Origin: Amycolatopsis suaedae
Lineage (GTDB): Bacteria; Actinomycetota; Actinomycetes; Mycobacteriales; Pseudonocardiaceae
DNA: 64,000 nt
Assembly: GCF_004214935.1 (NCBI RefSeq)
Contig: NZ_SFCC01000008.1
Coordinates: 124,001 to 188,000 of the forward strand
Reading direction: 5' to 3'
Below the pieces are notes generated by a model. The model was not told where the DNA came from. It searched no databases and saw only the letters and a program-made list of their open reading frames with translations. This document shows, piece after piece, positions 8,498 to 15,793 of the stretch (position 1 is its first letter; each line of letters opens with the position of its first letter). A program made the position numbers and the translations under genes.

Positions 8498-8895
8498 CCC
8501 GCCGCAGGCTCGTCCTCGCCGGGACCCTGACCGTCCTGGTCGGCTGGCTCGTCGTGATCACCGTGCTGATCGCGGTCGAGCCGGATCCCGGTGTGGACAG
8601 TCCCGCCGAGCTGCGTGCCCGGCTGGCAGCGGCACTGAGCGAGCACGACGCGACGGGGCTTGAGCGCGTGCTCGACTACCCGGTCGGCGCCCGCGCCGAC
8701 TTCGCCAAGGAATACGCCTCGGCCGCCGCCGAGGCCGGGGTGCACGCGGTCACCGTGCGCCTGCTGCCCGACGAGTCGTCGCCGCGGCAGGCCGTCGTGT
8801 CCGGCATGCTGGGTGACGGCACGCCGTTCAGCTACCCGCTGGCCGTCCGCGGTGGCGGCAACTGGGCGGTGACGGCGCTGCCGCCGTTACCCTGA
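8494..8895 (+). CDS. Membrane-anchored small secreted-domain protein
   Basis: From the GTG at 8494 the 133-residue product has a basic start (TRRR), one membrane anchor (LVLAGTLTVLVGWLVVITVLIAV in two runs of hydrophobic residues, about 5-28) and an extracytoplasmic domain of about 100 residues beginning DPGVDSPAELRARLAAALSEHDATGL. I do not recognise the domain; the pattern resembles small DUF4878/NTF2-like stress domains but is not diagnostic. It is coupled by a GTGA overlap to the 37-residue protein and sits 5 bases before the metallophosphoesterase gene. Confidence 0.7.
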   Translation: MTRRRLVLAGTLTVLVGWLVVITVLIAVEPDPGVDSPAELRARLAAALSEHDATGLERVLDYPVGARADFAKEYASAAAEAGVHAVTVRLLPDESSPRQAVVSGMLGDGTPFSYPLAVRGGGNWAVTALPPLP

Positions 8896-8900
8896 GGCGC

Positions 8901-9569
8901 ATGGTGCGTGCCCTGGTGGTCGCCGACGAGGTCGACGAGCGGCTGTGGGCCGGCACCGGGCTCGGCGGAATCTCGGTGGACCTGGTCCTGGCCGCCGGGG
9001 ATCTGCCGTTCGACTACCTGGAGTTCCTGGCCGGCGCACTGGACCGGCCGTGTGTGTTCGTTCCGGGCAACCACGACCCGGACCTGAGTGGCTTCACCCG
9101 CTACGGCGGTCTGTCCATGCGGGACGGTTTCCCGGAACGCTGGCCGGGCCCGGCCGGCGGGGTGAACGCCGACGGCAGGGTGGTGGACGTGTGCGGGCTG
9201 CGGATCGCCGGGCTGGGTGGGTCGATCCGCTACCGCGAGGGCCCGAACCAGTGGACCGAGCGGCAGCAGGCACGGCGCGCGCGGAAGGTGGTGCGGCTGG
9301 CGCGGCGGCGCTCGCGCCGTGACGGCCGGGGCGTCGACGTGCTGCTCACGCACTCCCCGCCCCGGCGGCTCGGCGACCGGGAGGACCCGCCGCACCACGG
9401 GTTCGAGTGCCTGCACCACACGGTCGAGCGGCTGCGTCCCGGCTGGCTGCTGCACGGGCACATCCACCCGCACGGCGAGGCCGTTCCCGACCGCCGGATC
9501 GGGGAAACGGTGGTGCGCAACGTCGTCGGGCAGCACATCATGGAGTTCGAGGTGGGCCATGGCGAGTAG
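8901..9569 (+). CDS. Calcineurin-like metallophosphoesterase
   Basis: The 222-residue protein has metallophosphoesterase motifs: AAGDLP (GD), PGNHDPD (GNHD), the conserved LLTHSPP and the final HGHIHPHG (GHxH). The first motif D-x-H is degenerate (VVADEVDER), so metal site 1 may be unusual. These enzymes hydrolyse phosphomonoesters or diesters; the substrate is unknown. The 3' end overlaps the ParB-like gene by 11 bp, which suggests a coupled pair. Confidence 0.8.
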   Translation: MVRALVVADEVDERLWAGTGLGGISVDLVLAAGDLPFDYLEFLAGALDRPCVFVPGNHDPDLSGFTRYGGLSMRDGFPERWPGPAGGVNADGRVVDVCGLRIAGLGGSIRYREGPNQWTERQQARRARKVVRLARRRSRRDGRGVDVLLTHSPPRRLGDREDPPHHGFECLHHTVERLRPGWLLHGHIHPHGEAVPDRRIGETVVRNVVGQHIMEFEVGHGE

Positions 9570-10404
9570 AGACACCGGGTTCCCGCGGGCCGACGCCGAG
9601 CACGACTTCCTGCGGGCCCGCAGGCGGCAGGTGCTGTCGCGGCTGTCGACGTGGCTGCGTGGCGAGCCGGACGACGTCAACATCATGCTGCCGTTCAGCG
9701 AGGTGGTGGACGCGCTCGGCTGGGCGGGCGAACGGCGGATCGGCCTGCGGGTGATCCCACTGGAGTCCATTGTGGGCAGTGTGGACCGCAGCCGGGACTT
9801 CGATCGCCGGTTCCGCCCGACGTCGGGCCGGGTGCGGCAGCGCTGGGAGCGGCTCGCGCTGGCGTCGCGGCGTGGCGAGAGCATTCCGCCGATCGAGGTG
9901 TACCGGATCGGCGAGCTGCACTTCGTGATCGACGGCCACCACCGGGTCTCGGTGGCGCACGCCATGGGGCTGACGACGATCGAGGCGCAGGTCGTCGAGG
10001 TGCGGACCACACTGGACCCGAGCGGGATCCGCTACCGCGGCGACCTGATCGTCAAGGACTACCGGCGGCTGTTCCTGGAGCGGGTACCGCTGGTCGGGCA
10101 GGCCAGGGCGTCGGTGCTGGTGACCGAGCCGTGGGACTACGCCGAGCTGGGCGAGCACGTCGAGGCGTGGGGGTTCCGGCTGATGCAGGACGAGAACCGG
10201 TTCCTGGACCGCGCGACGGTGGCCGCGCGCTGGTATGCCGAGGAGTACGTGCCGGTGGTGCGGATGCTGAACCAAGCCGACCTGATCGGCGAACGCACCG
10301 AGGCGGAGGCCTACATGTGGGTGGCCGGTGAGCGGTACCGGCTCATCCGCACGCACCGGTGGGACGACGAGGTGATCGAGGCGGTGCGCCAGCGCCGCCG
10401 GTGA
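9559..10404 (+). CDS. ParB-like nuclease-fold protein
   Basis: The 281-residue protein starts at an ATG (9559) inside the end of the metallophosphoesterase gene. A ParB N-terminal-like core is visible: IPPIEVYRIGELHFVIDGHH followed by RVSVAHAMG, the region that in ParB/Srx proteins binds nucleotide (GEHR-type box replaced by DGHHRV). The remainder (about 120 C-terminal residues) is a conserved actinobacterial extension without an HTH that I can recognise. It is therefore unlikely to be a chromosome-partition ParB; a nucleotide-binding or CTP/ATP-dependent role is only inferred from the fold. Confidence 0.7.
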   Translation: MASRDTGFPRADAEHDFLRARRRQVLSRLSTWLRGEPDDVNIMLPFSEVVDALGWAGERRIGLRVIPLESIVGSVDRSRDFDRRFRPTSGRVRQRWERLALASRRGESIPPIEVYRIGELHFVIDGHHRVSVAHAMGLTTIEAQVVEVRTTLDPSGIRYRGDLIVKDYRRLFLERVPLVGQARASVLVTEPWDYAELGEHVEAWGFRLMQDENRFLDRATVAARWYAEEYVPVVRMLNQADLIGERTEAEAYMWVAGERYRLIRTHRWDDEVIEAVRQRRR

Positions 10405-10414
10405 GCGGCGCTGC

Positions 10415-10849
10415 TCAGGCGGGCAGGAGGGCGAAGCCCTCGGCGGCCGCGGCGTCGGCCAGCGACTTGTCGAACGTGGCGAACGTGCGGCAGGCGGGCT
10501 CGGCCGAGGCGACCACCTTCGCCGTGGCGAGCTGGGCCGCGTCGTATGCCCGCAGGCCGTGCACGCCGGTGAGCCGCGCCGCGGTGTCGAGCACGAGCGG
10601 CGACGCGGTGACCGCGACGAACCGCGGCTCCGTCTCGGCCGTGCCGTGCAGGTCCGCCTCGAACGCCCCGACCAGCACCCGGGCGGCGGCCGCGCTCAGC
10701 TCCCCTGTCCGGTGCTTGCGCCACAGCGCCGACGGCACCTCGACCCCGGCCAGCTCCGACACCACGACGGCGGCCAGTGATCCGACCCGCTCGTGGCCGC
10801 GCTCGGGCACGTACAGCTTGACCAGCGCCGACGAGTCGGCGAACACCAT
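10415..10849 (-). CDS. vapC: VapC-type PIN-domain toxin
   Basis: The 144-residue protein opens with the PIN signature VFADSSALVKLY (first acidic residue), has the mid Glu in VSELAGVEVPSALW, the third acidic in GLRAYDAAQLATA and the fourth in TFATFDKSLADAA. PIN toxins are Mg2+-dependent ribonucleases that arrest translation. The ATG at 10849 overlaps the TGA of the antitoxin gene (TGATG; a GTG one codon earlier is also possible). The arrangement antitoxin-toxin on one strand is the classical VapBC operon. Confidence 0.85.
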   Translation of the reverse strand: MVFADSSALVKLYVPERGHERVGSLAAVVVSELAGVEVPSALWRKHRTGELSAAAARVLVGAFEADLHGTAETEPRFVAVTASPLVLDTAARLTGVHGLRAYDAAQLATAKVVASAEPACRTFATFDKSLADAAAAEGFALLPA

Positions 10850-11148
10850 CACCGCGGCCCGCGCCCCTCGGCGATCAGGTCGGACAGCGGCGTGCCGCGC
10901 GCGGCCTCGGCCGCCGCGGCGGCGATCGCCTCCGGATCCGGCCGCACCCGTGGCGCTCCCGGCGCCGCCAGCACGCCGGCGCGTGCCAGCCGTTCCCTCA
11001 GTCGCGCCATGTCCCCCTCCGCGTAGTCCGGGTTCGTGGCGGCGTCGAGCACGCGGGTGACGTACTCGTTCATGCTGCGGCCCTCGCGTTCCGCGACCCT
11101 GCGCACCCGTTCCATCAGCTCGTCCGGCGCCCGCCACGTCATCTGCAT
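10849..11148 (-). CDS. vapB: VapB-type ribbon-helix-helix antitoxin
   Basis: The 99-residue protein has an N-terminal Arc/MetJ-like ribbon-helix-helix (MTWRAPDELMERVRRVAE, then EGRSMNEYVTRVLDAA) and an acidic, alanine-rich C-terminal part with PLSDLIAEGR that would wrap the toxin. It binds and neutralises the downstream PIN toxin and should autorepress the operon. Two Met codons two residues apart (11148 and 11142) could serve as start. A repeated GCAT palindrome covers the start region and is a likely operator. Confidence 0.82.
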   Translation of the reverse strand: MQMTWRAPDELMERVRRVAEREGRSMNEYVTRVLDAATNPDYAEGDMARLRERLARAGVLAAPGAPRVRPDPEAIAAAAAEAARGTPLSDLIAEGRGPR

Positions 11149-11158
11149 GCATGCATGC
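11145..11158. promoter_or_regulatory. GCATGCATGCATGC palindrome over vapB start
   Basis: A perfect 14-bp palindrome made of three and a half GCAT units overlaps the vapB start codon. RHH antitoxins commonly bind short palindromic tandem sites at their own promoter, so this is a good candidate operator for VapB/VapBC autoregulation. No ribosome site is visible for vapB, which may indicate a leaderless transcript. Confidence 0.5.
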
Positions 11159-11175
11159 TATCACGGGGGCATCGA

Positions 11176-11206
11176 GTAACCTTTGAAACTGGATTTATCG
11201 GTTACC
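11176..11206 (+). promoter_or_regulatory. 31-bp motif with GTAACC/GGTTAC arms, upstream of GNAT gene
   Basis: GTAACC (11176-11181) and GGTTAC (11200-11205) form an inverted repeat with an 18-bp spacer, 15 bases before the GNAT start. A closely related 31-bp block with the same arms and spacing occurs at 12272-12302 over the start of the CGNR regulator gene. The most economical reading is a shared operator for the CGNR protein. Confidence 0.5.
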
Positions 11207-11219
11207 TTGGGAGGCACGG

Positions 11220-11786
11220 ATGAGCACGCTCACCGTCCGGGAGCTGCGGGCGGACACCTGGGACGACTTCGAGCGGGTGCTGGGCGGCAACGGCGGTTCC
11301 CGGGGGTGCTGGTGCATGCACTGGCGCCTGTCGATCGCGGAGTTCATGGCCGGCAGGGGCGAGGGCAACCGGCAGGCGATGCGCGAGCTCGCCGCGGGCG
11401 AGCGGGCGCCCGGGGTCGTCGTCTACGACGGCGGCGAGCCGGCCGCCTGGTGCGCCCTCGGGCCCCGCGAGTGGTACCCGCGCCTGGAACGCTCCCCCAT
11501 GCTGGCGCGCGTCGACGACGAGCCGGTCTGCGCCGTCACCTGCGTCCTCATCCGCCGCGGGCACCGGGGCGCCGGCCTGCTCCGGCGTGTCCTCGACGCG
11601 GTCTGCGACTACGCCAGCGGCGCCGGGTACGCGATCGTGGAGGGTTACCCGATCGAGCCGCGGCCCGGCCGTCGCGCGGGCTCCGACTCGGTGATGACCG
11701 GCGTGGCCGGCGCCTTCCTCGACGCGGGCTTCACCGAGGTCGCCCGCCACCGCAAGGACCGGCCGATCATGCGCCGGACGCTCTGA
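11220..11786 (+). CDS. GNAT family N-acetyltransferase
   Basis: The 188-residue protein has the GNAT acetyl-CoA motif CVLIRRGHRGAGLLRRVLDA (motif A, R-x-x-G-x-G/A) and a C-terminal beta bulge region. An N-terminal segment with GCWCMHWRL is typical of a group of actinobacterial GNATs found beside small regulators. Substrate unknown. A GGGAGG ribosome site precedes the ATG. It converges with the CGNR regulator gene, with a 20-bp overlap of 3' ends. Confidence 0.82.
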   Translation: MSTLTVRELRADTWDDFERVLGGNGGSRGCWCMHWRLSIAEFMAGRGEGNRQAMRELAAGERAPGVVVYDGGEPAAWCALGPREWYPRLERSPMLARVDDEPVCAVTCVLIRRGHRGAGLLRRVLDAVCDYASGAGYAIVEGYPIEPRPGRRAGSDSVMTGVAGAFLDAGFTEVARHRKDRPIMRRTL

Positions 11787-12279
11787 CCGCCCGGCGGTGG
11801 CGGCCTGCCTTCTCCCGGTTCCCGCAGGTGCTCATGCTGCACCAGCGGCGCCGCCCGCCCCGTGACGAGTCGAGGAACAGCCAGCCGCAGCGCCCGCACG
11901 CCCGGATCCGCTCGGCAGGCAACGTGAACAGCGCCCGCACGGCGAGCAGCGACAGCACCGCGGGAATCCCGGCGGACCCCGTCCGCAGGCCCGCACCGGC
12001 CCGCTCCATCAGCGCGCCCACCGGTGCGTCGGGCGGCGAGCCGCCACGCGCCAGCGCGTCGAACACCGCCCAGACCTGCTCCCGGACGGCCCGCACCTCG
12101 GCCACGTCCGGGTCCGCCGCGGCGGGGACGCCGGCTGCCGTACACCAGGCGAGCACGTCCGACGGCGTGCGCAGCAGCTCGTTGTCCGGCACCGGATGCG
12201 CCCGGTTGAACACCGTGTTGGCCAGGTCCAGCGCCGGATGACCGCCGACGAAATGCCCGTCCTCCCACTGGGTAACCAT
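11767..12279 (-). CDS. CGNR zinc-finger / ABATE domain regulator
   Basis: The 170-residue protein has an N-terminal stress-induced ABATE-type domain (GGHPALDLANTV, then ELLRTPSDVLAW) and a C-terminal treble-clef zinc finger with C-x2-C (CGRCGWLFLD) and the hallmark CSMSTCGNREKAGRHR. This two-domain layout is a family of actinobacterial transcription regulators. Its start codon lies inside a 31-bp motif shared with the convergent GNAT gene, which suggests that it controls itself and its neighbour. Confidence 0.88.
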   Translation of the reverse strand: MVTQWEDGHFVGGHPALDLANTVFNRAHPVPDNELLRTPSDVLAWCTAAGVPAAADPDVAEVRAVREQVWAVFDALARGGSPPDAPVGALMERAGAGLRTGSAGIPAVLSLLAVRALFTLPAERIRACGRCGWLFLDSSRGGRRRWCSMSTCGNREKAGRHRRAVRASGA

Positions 12280-12302
12280 TGAACCCAGTGTATCCGGTTG
12301 CC
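12272..12302 (-). promoter_or_regulatory. Second copy of the GTAACC/GGTTGC motif, over CGNR gene start
   Basis: GTAACC (12272-12277) and GGTTGC (12296-12301) have the same 18-bp spacing as the copy upstream of the GNAT gene. Read in the direction of each gene, the 20-base cores (ACTGG-TT-A--GGTTACC) agree at about 15 positions. It covers the start codon, consistent with autoregulation. Confidence 0.45.
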
Positions 12303-12342
12303 CCCTGTCGCGTTCCAGAGCCGACAGGCGAGGTGGCTGGTC

Positions 12343-12680
12343 TCGAGCGTGGAACTCGCGTGCCGGAAGGTAGAACTCGCGGGCCGGAACGCAGAACTCG
12401 CGTGCGCGAGCGCAGAACTCACGATGTGGACTGGGTTCTCACTTGGGTGCCCGGCGCCCGCGTGACCGGCCCGTTCGCGTGAGTCCGCCGTTCACGACCC
12501 GCGAGTCCACCGTTCCGGACCCGCGAGTTGCACGTTCCCACCCGTCTGGTCCCACTACCTGGCGCGCCCGGTCCGGATCGCGGGACGAACCCGTCTTCGC
12601 CTGGTCGAACGGGCCACTCGCCGCGAGTCCCACCGTCGTGCACGCGAGTTCCACGCTCTGGCACGCGAACTCCACACTCC
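12343..12680. repeat. Array of 21-bp units built on GAACTCGCG, in inverted halves
   Basis: Four units carrying GAACTC recur at exactly 21-bp steps (12352, 12373, 12394, 12415; consensus GAACTCGCGTGCCGGAACG). A spacer follows, and then units in the opposite sense carrying GCGAGTCC or GCGAGTTCC: 12481, 12503, 12525 (22-bp steps) and 12625, 12646, 12667 (21-bp steps). The two halves can pair as a long imperfect hairpin. The region 12303-12811 contains no credible gene: the frames across it are short and coded by the repeat. It lies upstream of the CGNR gene and downstream of sugC. Confidence 0.75.
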
Positions 12681-12726
12681 CGCACCACCACGACTCCCGG
12701 CTTTCCCGGGACCTGACATGAGATGC

Positions 12727-12775
12727 CGTGAAGGCCACCTTCATTACGTGAGACGTGATGAAGGTGGCCTTCACG
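12727..12775. terminator. Perfect 18-bp hairpin downstream of sugC
   Basis: Arms GTGAAGGCCACCTTCAT and ATGAAGGTGGCCTTCAC (plus one more C-G pair) flank a 13-base loop, 37 bases beyond the sugC stop. Each arm is itself a small palindrome (GAAGG-CCA-CCTTC), so alternative cruciform structures are possible. Position fits a rho-independent-like, bidirectional terminator of the sugar transporter operon. Related hairpins occur at 24089, 40456 and 40588. Confidence 0.6.
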
Positions 12776-12811
12776 TGCTTTGGCGACCACCCGGGGGCCG
12801 CCGGACGGGAC

Positions 12812-13993
12812 TCAGCCGGCGTAGGTGAGGTTCTTGCCCGACGACGGCTCGAACAGCTGGATCTTGTCCGCGTCGAACCAGATGTCGGCCTGCTCGCCCT
12901 CCCGCACACCCGACGACGCCGACAGGCGGGTGATCACGGCCGATCCGCTGGCCGGGACGTCGGTGGCACCGGCGTCGGCGGCCAGCTCCTCCAGCTCGGC
13001 GGACGTTGCCTGTGAGCCCTCCACGGTGAAGTGCGCGTACTTCTCCGAGCCCATCGACTCCAGCACGTCCACGGTGGCGGAGAAGCTCACCCCGTTCACC
13101 TTCTGCGCGTCCTCGATCAACGCGGCGTCCTCGAAGTGCTCCGGCCGGATGCCCAGGATCACCTCGCGGCCACCACCCGCGGCCTCGACCAGCTTGCGCA
13201 CCCGGTCGGTCAGCGGCACCGTCCCGAGTGGACTCTGGACGGAACCGTCGGCCAGCGTCGCCGGCACGAAGTTCATCGACGGCGAGCCGATGAACCCGGC
13301 CACGAACAGGTTCGCCGGGTTGTCGTAGAGGAACTGCGGCGACCCGATCTGCTGCACGTCACCGGCCCGCAGCACGACGACGCGGTCGCCCAGCGTCATC
13401 GCCTCGGTCTGGTCGTGGGTCACGTACAGCGTCGTGGTGCCCAGCTGCTTCTGCAGCTTGGACACCGACGTACGCATCTGGCCACGCAGCTTGGCGTCCA
13501 GATTGGACAGTGGTTCGTCCATCAGGAACGCCTTGGGGCTGCGCACGATCGCCCGCCCCATCGCCACCCGCTGCCGCTGGCCACCGGAGAGGTTGGCCGG
13601 CTTGCGGTCCAGGTGCTGGGTGAGGTCGAGGATCTCCGCTGCCTCCTCCACCTTGGCCCGCACCACCGAGTCGGCCACCTTGGCCAGCCGCAGCGGGAAG
13701 GCCATGTTCTCCCGGACGCTCATGTGCGGGTAGAGCGCGTAGGACTGGAACACCATCGCGATGTCCCGGTCCTTGGGCGCCTTCTCGTTGACTCGCTCGC
13801 CGTCGATGCGCAGCTCGCCGGAGGAGATGTCCTCCAGGCCGGCCACCATGTTCAGCGTGGTCGACTTCCCGCACCCGGACGGGCCGACCAGGATGATGAA
13901 CTCGCCGTCGGCGATCTCGATGTCGACCTCGCGTACGGCGAGCGCGCCATCGGGATAGCGCTTGGTCACCTTGTCCAGAACGATCTCAGCCAC
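12812..13993 (-). CDS. sugC: ABC transporter ATPase SugC (trehalose/sugar import)
   Basis: The 393-residue protein has Walker A GPSGCGKST (37-45), Q-loop VFQSYALYP, signature LSGGQ (135-139), Walker B FLMDE and the H-loop VTHDQ (His193), then a C-terminal TOBE/OB regulatory domain, as in MalK/UgpC/MsiK. It is the last gene of lpqY-sugA-sugB-sugC, the order of the mycobacterial trehalose-recycling importer, and shares that chromosomal context with corA. Start is a GTG at 13993, four bases after sugB. MsiK-like ATPases can serve several importers, so substrate is inferred from the operon. Confidence 0.92.
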   Translation of the reverse strand: MAEIVLDKVTKRYPDGALAVREVDIEIADGEFIILVGPSGCGKSTTLNMVAGLEDISSGELRIDGERVNEKAPKDRDIAMVFQSYALYPHMSVRENMAFPLRLAKVADSVVRAKVEEAAEILDLTQHLDRKPANLSGGQRQRVAMGRAIVRSPKAFLMDEPLSNLDAKLRGQMRTSVSKLQKQLGTTTLYVTHDQTEAMTLGDRVVVLRAGDVQQIGSPQFLYDNPANLFVAGFIGSPSMNFVPATLADGSVQSPLGTVPLTDRVRKLVEAAGGGREVILGIRPEHFEDAALIEDAQKVNGVSFSATVDVLESMGSEKYAHFTVEGSQATSAELEELAADAGATDVPASGSAVITRLSASSGVREGEQADIWFDADKIQLFEPSSGKNLTYAG

Positions 13994-13997
13994 AGTG

Positions 13998-14840
13998 CTA
14001 CCCCTTCACCGCACCGGAGGTCAGCCCCGCCACGATGCGACGCTGGAAGAACAACACGAACAGGATGATCGGGACGGTGATCACCACGGCTGCCGCGGAG
14101 ATCGTCCCGGTCGGGTCCTCGAACTGCGAGGCACCGGTGAAGAACGACAGTGCCGCCGGCACCGTCCTCGACGCGTCGGTCGAGGTCAGCGAGATGGCGA
14201 ACAGGAAGTCGTTCCAGCAGAAGATGAACACCAGGATCGCCGTGGTGAACACGCCCGGCGCGGCCAGCGGCGCGATCACCTTGCGGAACGCCTGGCCGGG
14301 GGTGGCCCCGTCCATCTTCGCCGCCTTCTCCAGCTCCCAGGGAATCTCCCGGAAGAACGCCGACAGCGTGTAGATCGCCAGCGGCAGGGCGAAGGTGATG
14401 TACGGCAGGATCAGGCCCGGCCAGGTGTCGAACAGCCCCAGTTCCCGCTCGATGTTGAACAGCGGCGTCACCAGCGACACCTGCGGGAACATGGCGATCA
14501 GCAGCGACACCCCGACCAGCAGCCGCTTGCCGGGGAAGTCCAGCCGGGCGATCGCGTAGGCGGCCATCGTGCCGAGCACGACGGCGATGACCGTGGCGAT
14601 CACGGCGATCCCGATCGAGTTGACCAGTGCGCGCAGGAACTCCGTGGTGGCGAAGATGTCCACGTAGTTCTGCAGGGTCCACTCGGCAGGGATGAAGTTG
14701 CCGTCGTTGAGTGTCTCCTTGGTCTTGAACGACAGCGACACGATCCACAGCACGGGGAACAGCGCGAAGACCACCACGACGAGGTCGATCAGGCCCCACT
14801 TGACCTTGCGGCCCGGAGTGGCCACTCCACCCATGACCAT
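13998..14840 (-). CDS. sugB: ABC sugar permease SugB (MalG-like)
   Basis: The 280-residue protein has six predicted membrane helices and the cytoplasmic EAA loop [18 protein letters not shown], which docks on the ATPase. It matches the CUT1 family MalG-type permease: a short N-terminus, the periplasmic [16 protein letters not shown] segment and the basic C-terminus [17 protein letters not shown]. The ATG at 14840 overlaps the sugA stop (TGATG), so sugA and sugB are translated as a unit. Confidence 0.92.
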   Translation of the reverse strand: MVMGGVATPGRKVKWGLIDLVVVVFALFPVLWIVSLSFKTKETLNDGNFIPAEWTLQNYVDIFATTEFLRALVNSIGIAVIATVIAVVLGTMAAYAIARLDFPGKRLLVGVSLLIAMFPQVSLVTPLFNIERELGLFDTWPGLILPYITFALPLAIYTLSAFFREIPWELEKAAKMDGATPGQAFRKVIAPLAAPGVFTTAILVFIFCWNDFLFAISLTSTDASRTVPAALSFFTGASQFEDPTGTISAAAVVITVPIILFVLFFQRRIVAGLTSGAVKG

Positions 14841-15793
14841 CAGCGCTTCCCTCCCTGATCACTGCCGGGCGCGGCCGTGCCGAACAACTTGATGAAGATG
14901 AACGCGATGATCGCCACCGTGATGAAGATCAGCACCGCCATCGTCGAGCCGACCCCGAGGTTGAGCCCCTTGATCAGGTTGTTGTAGGTCTGCATGGACA
15001 CCGACGAGGTGTCCTGCGCGCCGTTGGTCAGCACGAAGATGTTGTCGAAGATGCGGAACGCGTCCAGCGTGCGGAACAGCAGTGCCACCAGGATCGCCGG
15101 CTTCATCACCGGCAGCATCACCTTGGTGAACCGCTGCCACGCGGTGGCGCCGTCCATCGACGCCGCCTTGAGCAGGTCGTCCGGCACCAGTGCCAGGCCA
15201 GCCATCAGCAGCAGTGCCATGAACGGCGTGGTCTTCCACACCTCGGCGAGCACGATGGCGCCGAGTGAGGCCCACTGGTCGGTCAGCGGGGCCGAGTCGC
15301 CGGCGAACATGTTGGCGAGGTAGCCGGTCTCCGGTGTCCACGCGAAGTACCAGGAGAACGCCGCCACCACCGTGACGATCCCGTACGGGATCAACGCCAC
15401 CGTGCGGACCAGTCCCCTGCCGACCAGCGTGCGGTGCATGACCAGTGCCAGCGCCATGCCGAGCACCAGCTCGATCGCCACCGACACGATCGTCAGCCCC
15501 ATCGTCACGGCGAACGCCGTCCACCAGTACTCGTTGGACAGCACCGCGACGTAGTTGTCGAACCAGACGAACTCACGCAGCGCAGGGAACCGCAGGTCGT
15601 AACGCTGCAGGGACAGCCAGACCGAGTAGATGATCGGCCAGCCGGTGACCGCGATCATCACGATCGCGGCCGGGGCACACAGCAGCAGCCCGAGCCGCCG
15701 CTCCGCCTTCTTGCCCTCGGACAGGGCCGGCTTGCCCTTCCTGCCCGTGGTCGCGGTCGCGCCCTTGGCGCCTTCCACCTCGGTGGTCGTCAC
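14840..15793 (-). CDS. sugA: ABC sugar permease SugA (MalF-like)
   Basis: The 317-residue protein has a charged N-terminal tail, six membrane helices and the EAA loop [20 protein letters not shown]. It is the MalF-type partner of SugB in a CUT1 importer. The GTG at 15793 overlaps the lpqY stop by four bases (GTGA). Family members import oligosaccharides in Gram-positive bacteria; the operon order points to trehalose or a related disaccharide. Confidence 0.92.
   Translation of the reverse strand: MTTTEVEGAKGATATTGRKGKPALSEGKKAERRLGLLLCAPAAIVMIAVTGWPIIYSVWLSLQRYDLRFPALREFVWFDNYVAVLSNEYWWTAFAVTMGLTIVSVAIELVLGMALALVMHRTLVGRGLVRTVALIPYGIVTVVAAFSWYFAWTPETGYLANMFAGDSAPLTDQWASLGAIVLAEVWKTTPFMALLLMAGLALVPDDLLKAASMDGATAWQRFTKVMLPVMKPAILVALLFRTLDAFRIFDNIFVLTNGAQDTSSVSMQTYNNLIKGLNLGVGSTMAVLIFITVAIIAFIFIKLFGTAAPGSDQGGKR

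Noticed and set aside
6859..8745. Minus-strand frame opposite corA and its leader (about 628 codons)
   Set aside because: His- and Val-rich low-information protein; corA on the plus strand is certain.
12343..12680. CRISPR array
   Set aside because: Units follow directly on one another with a 21-bp period and no unique 30-40-bp spacers; halves are inverted; no cas genes.
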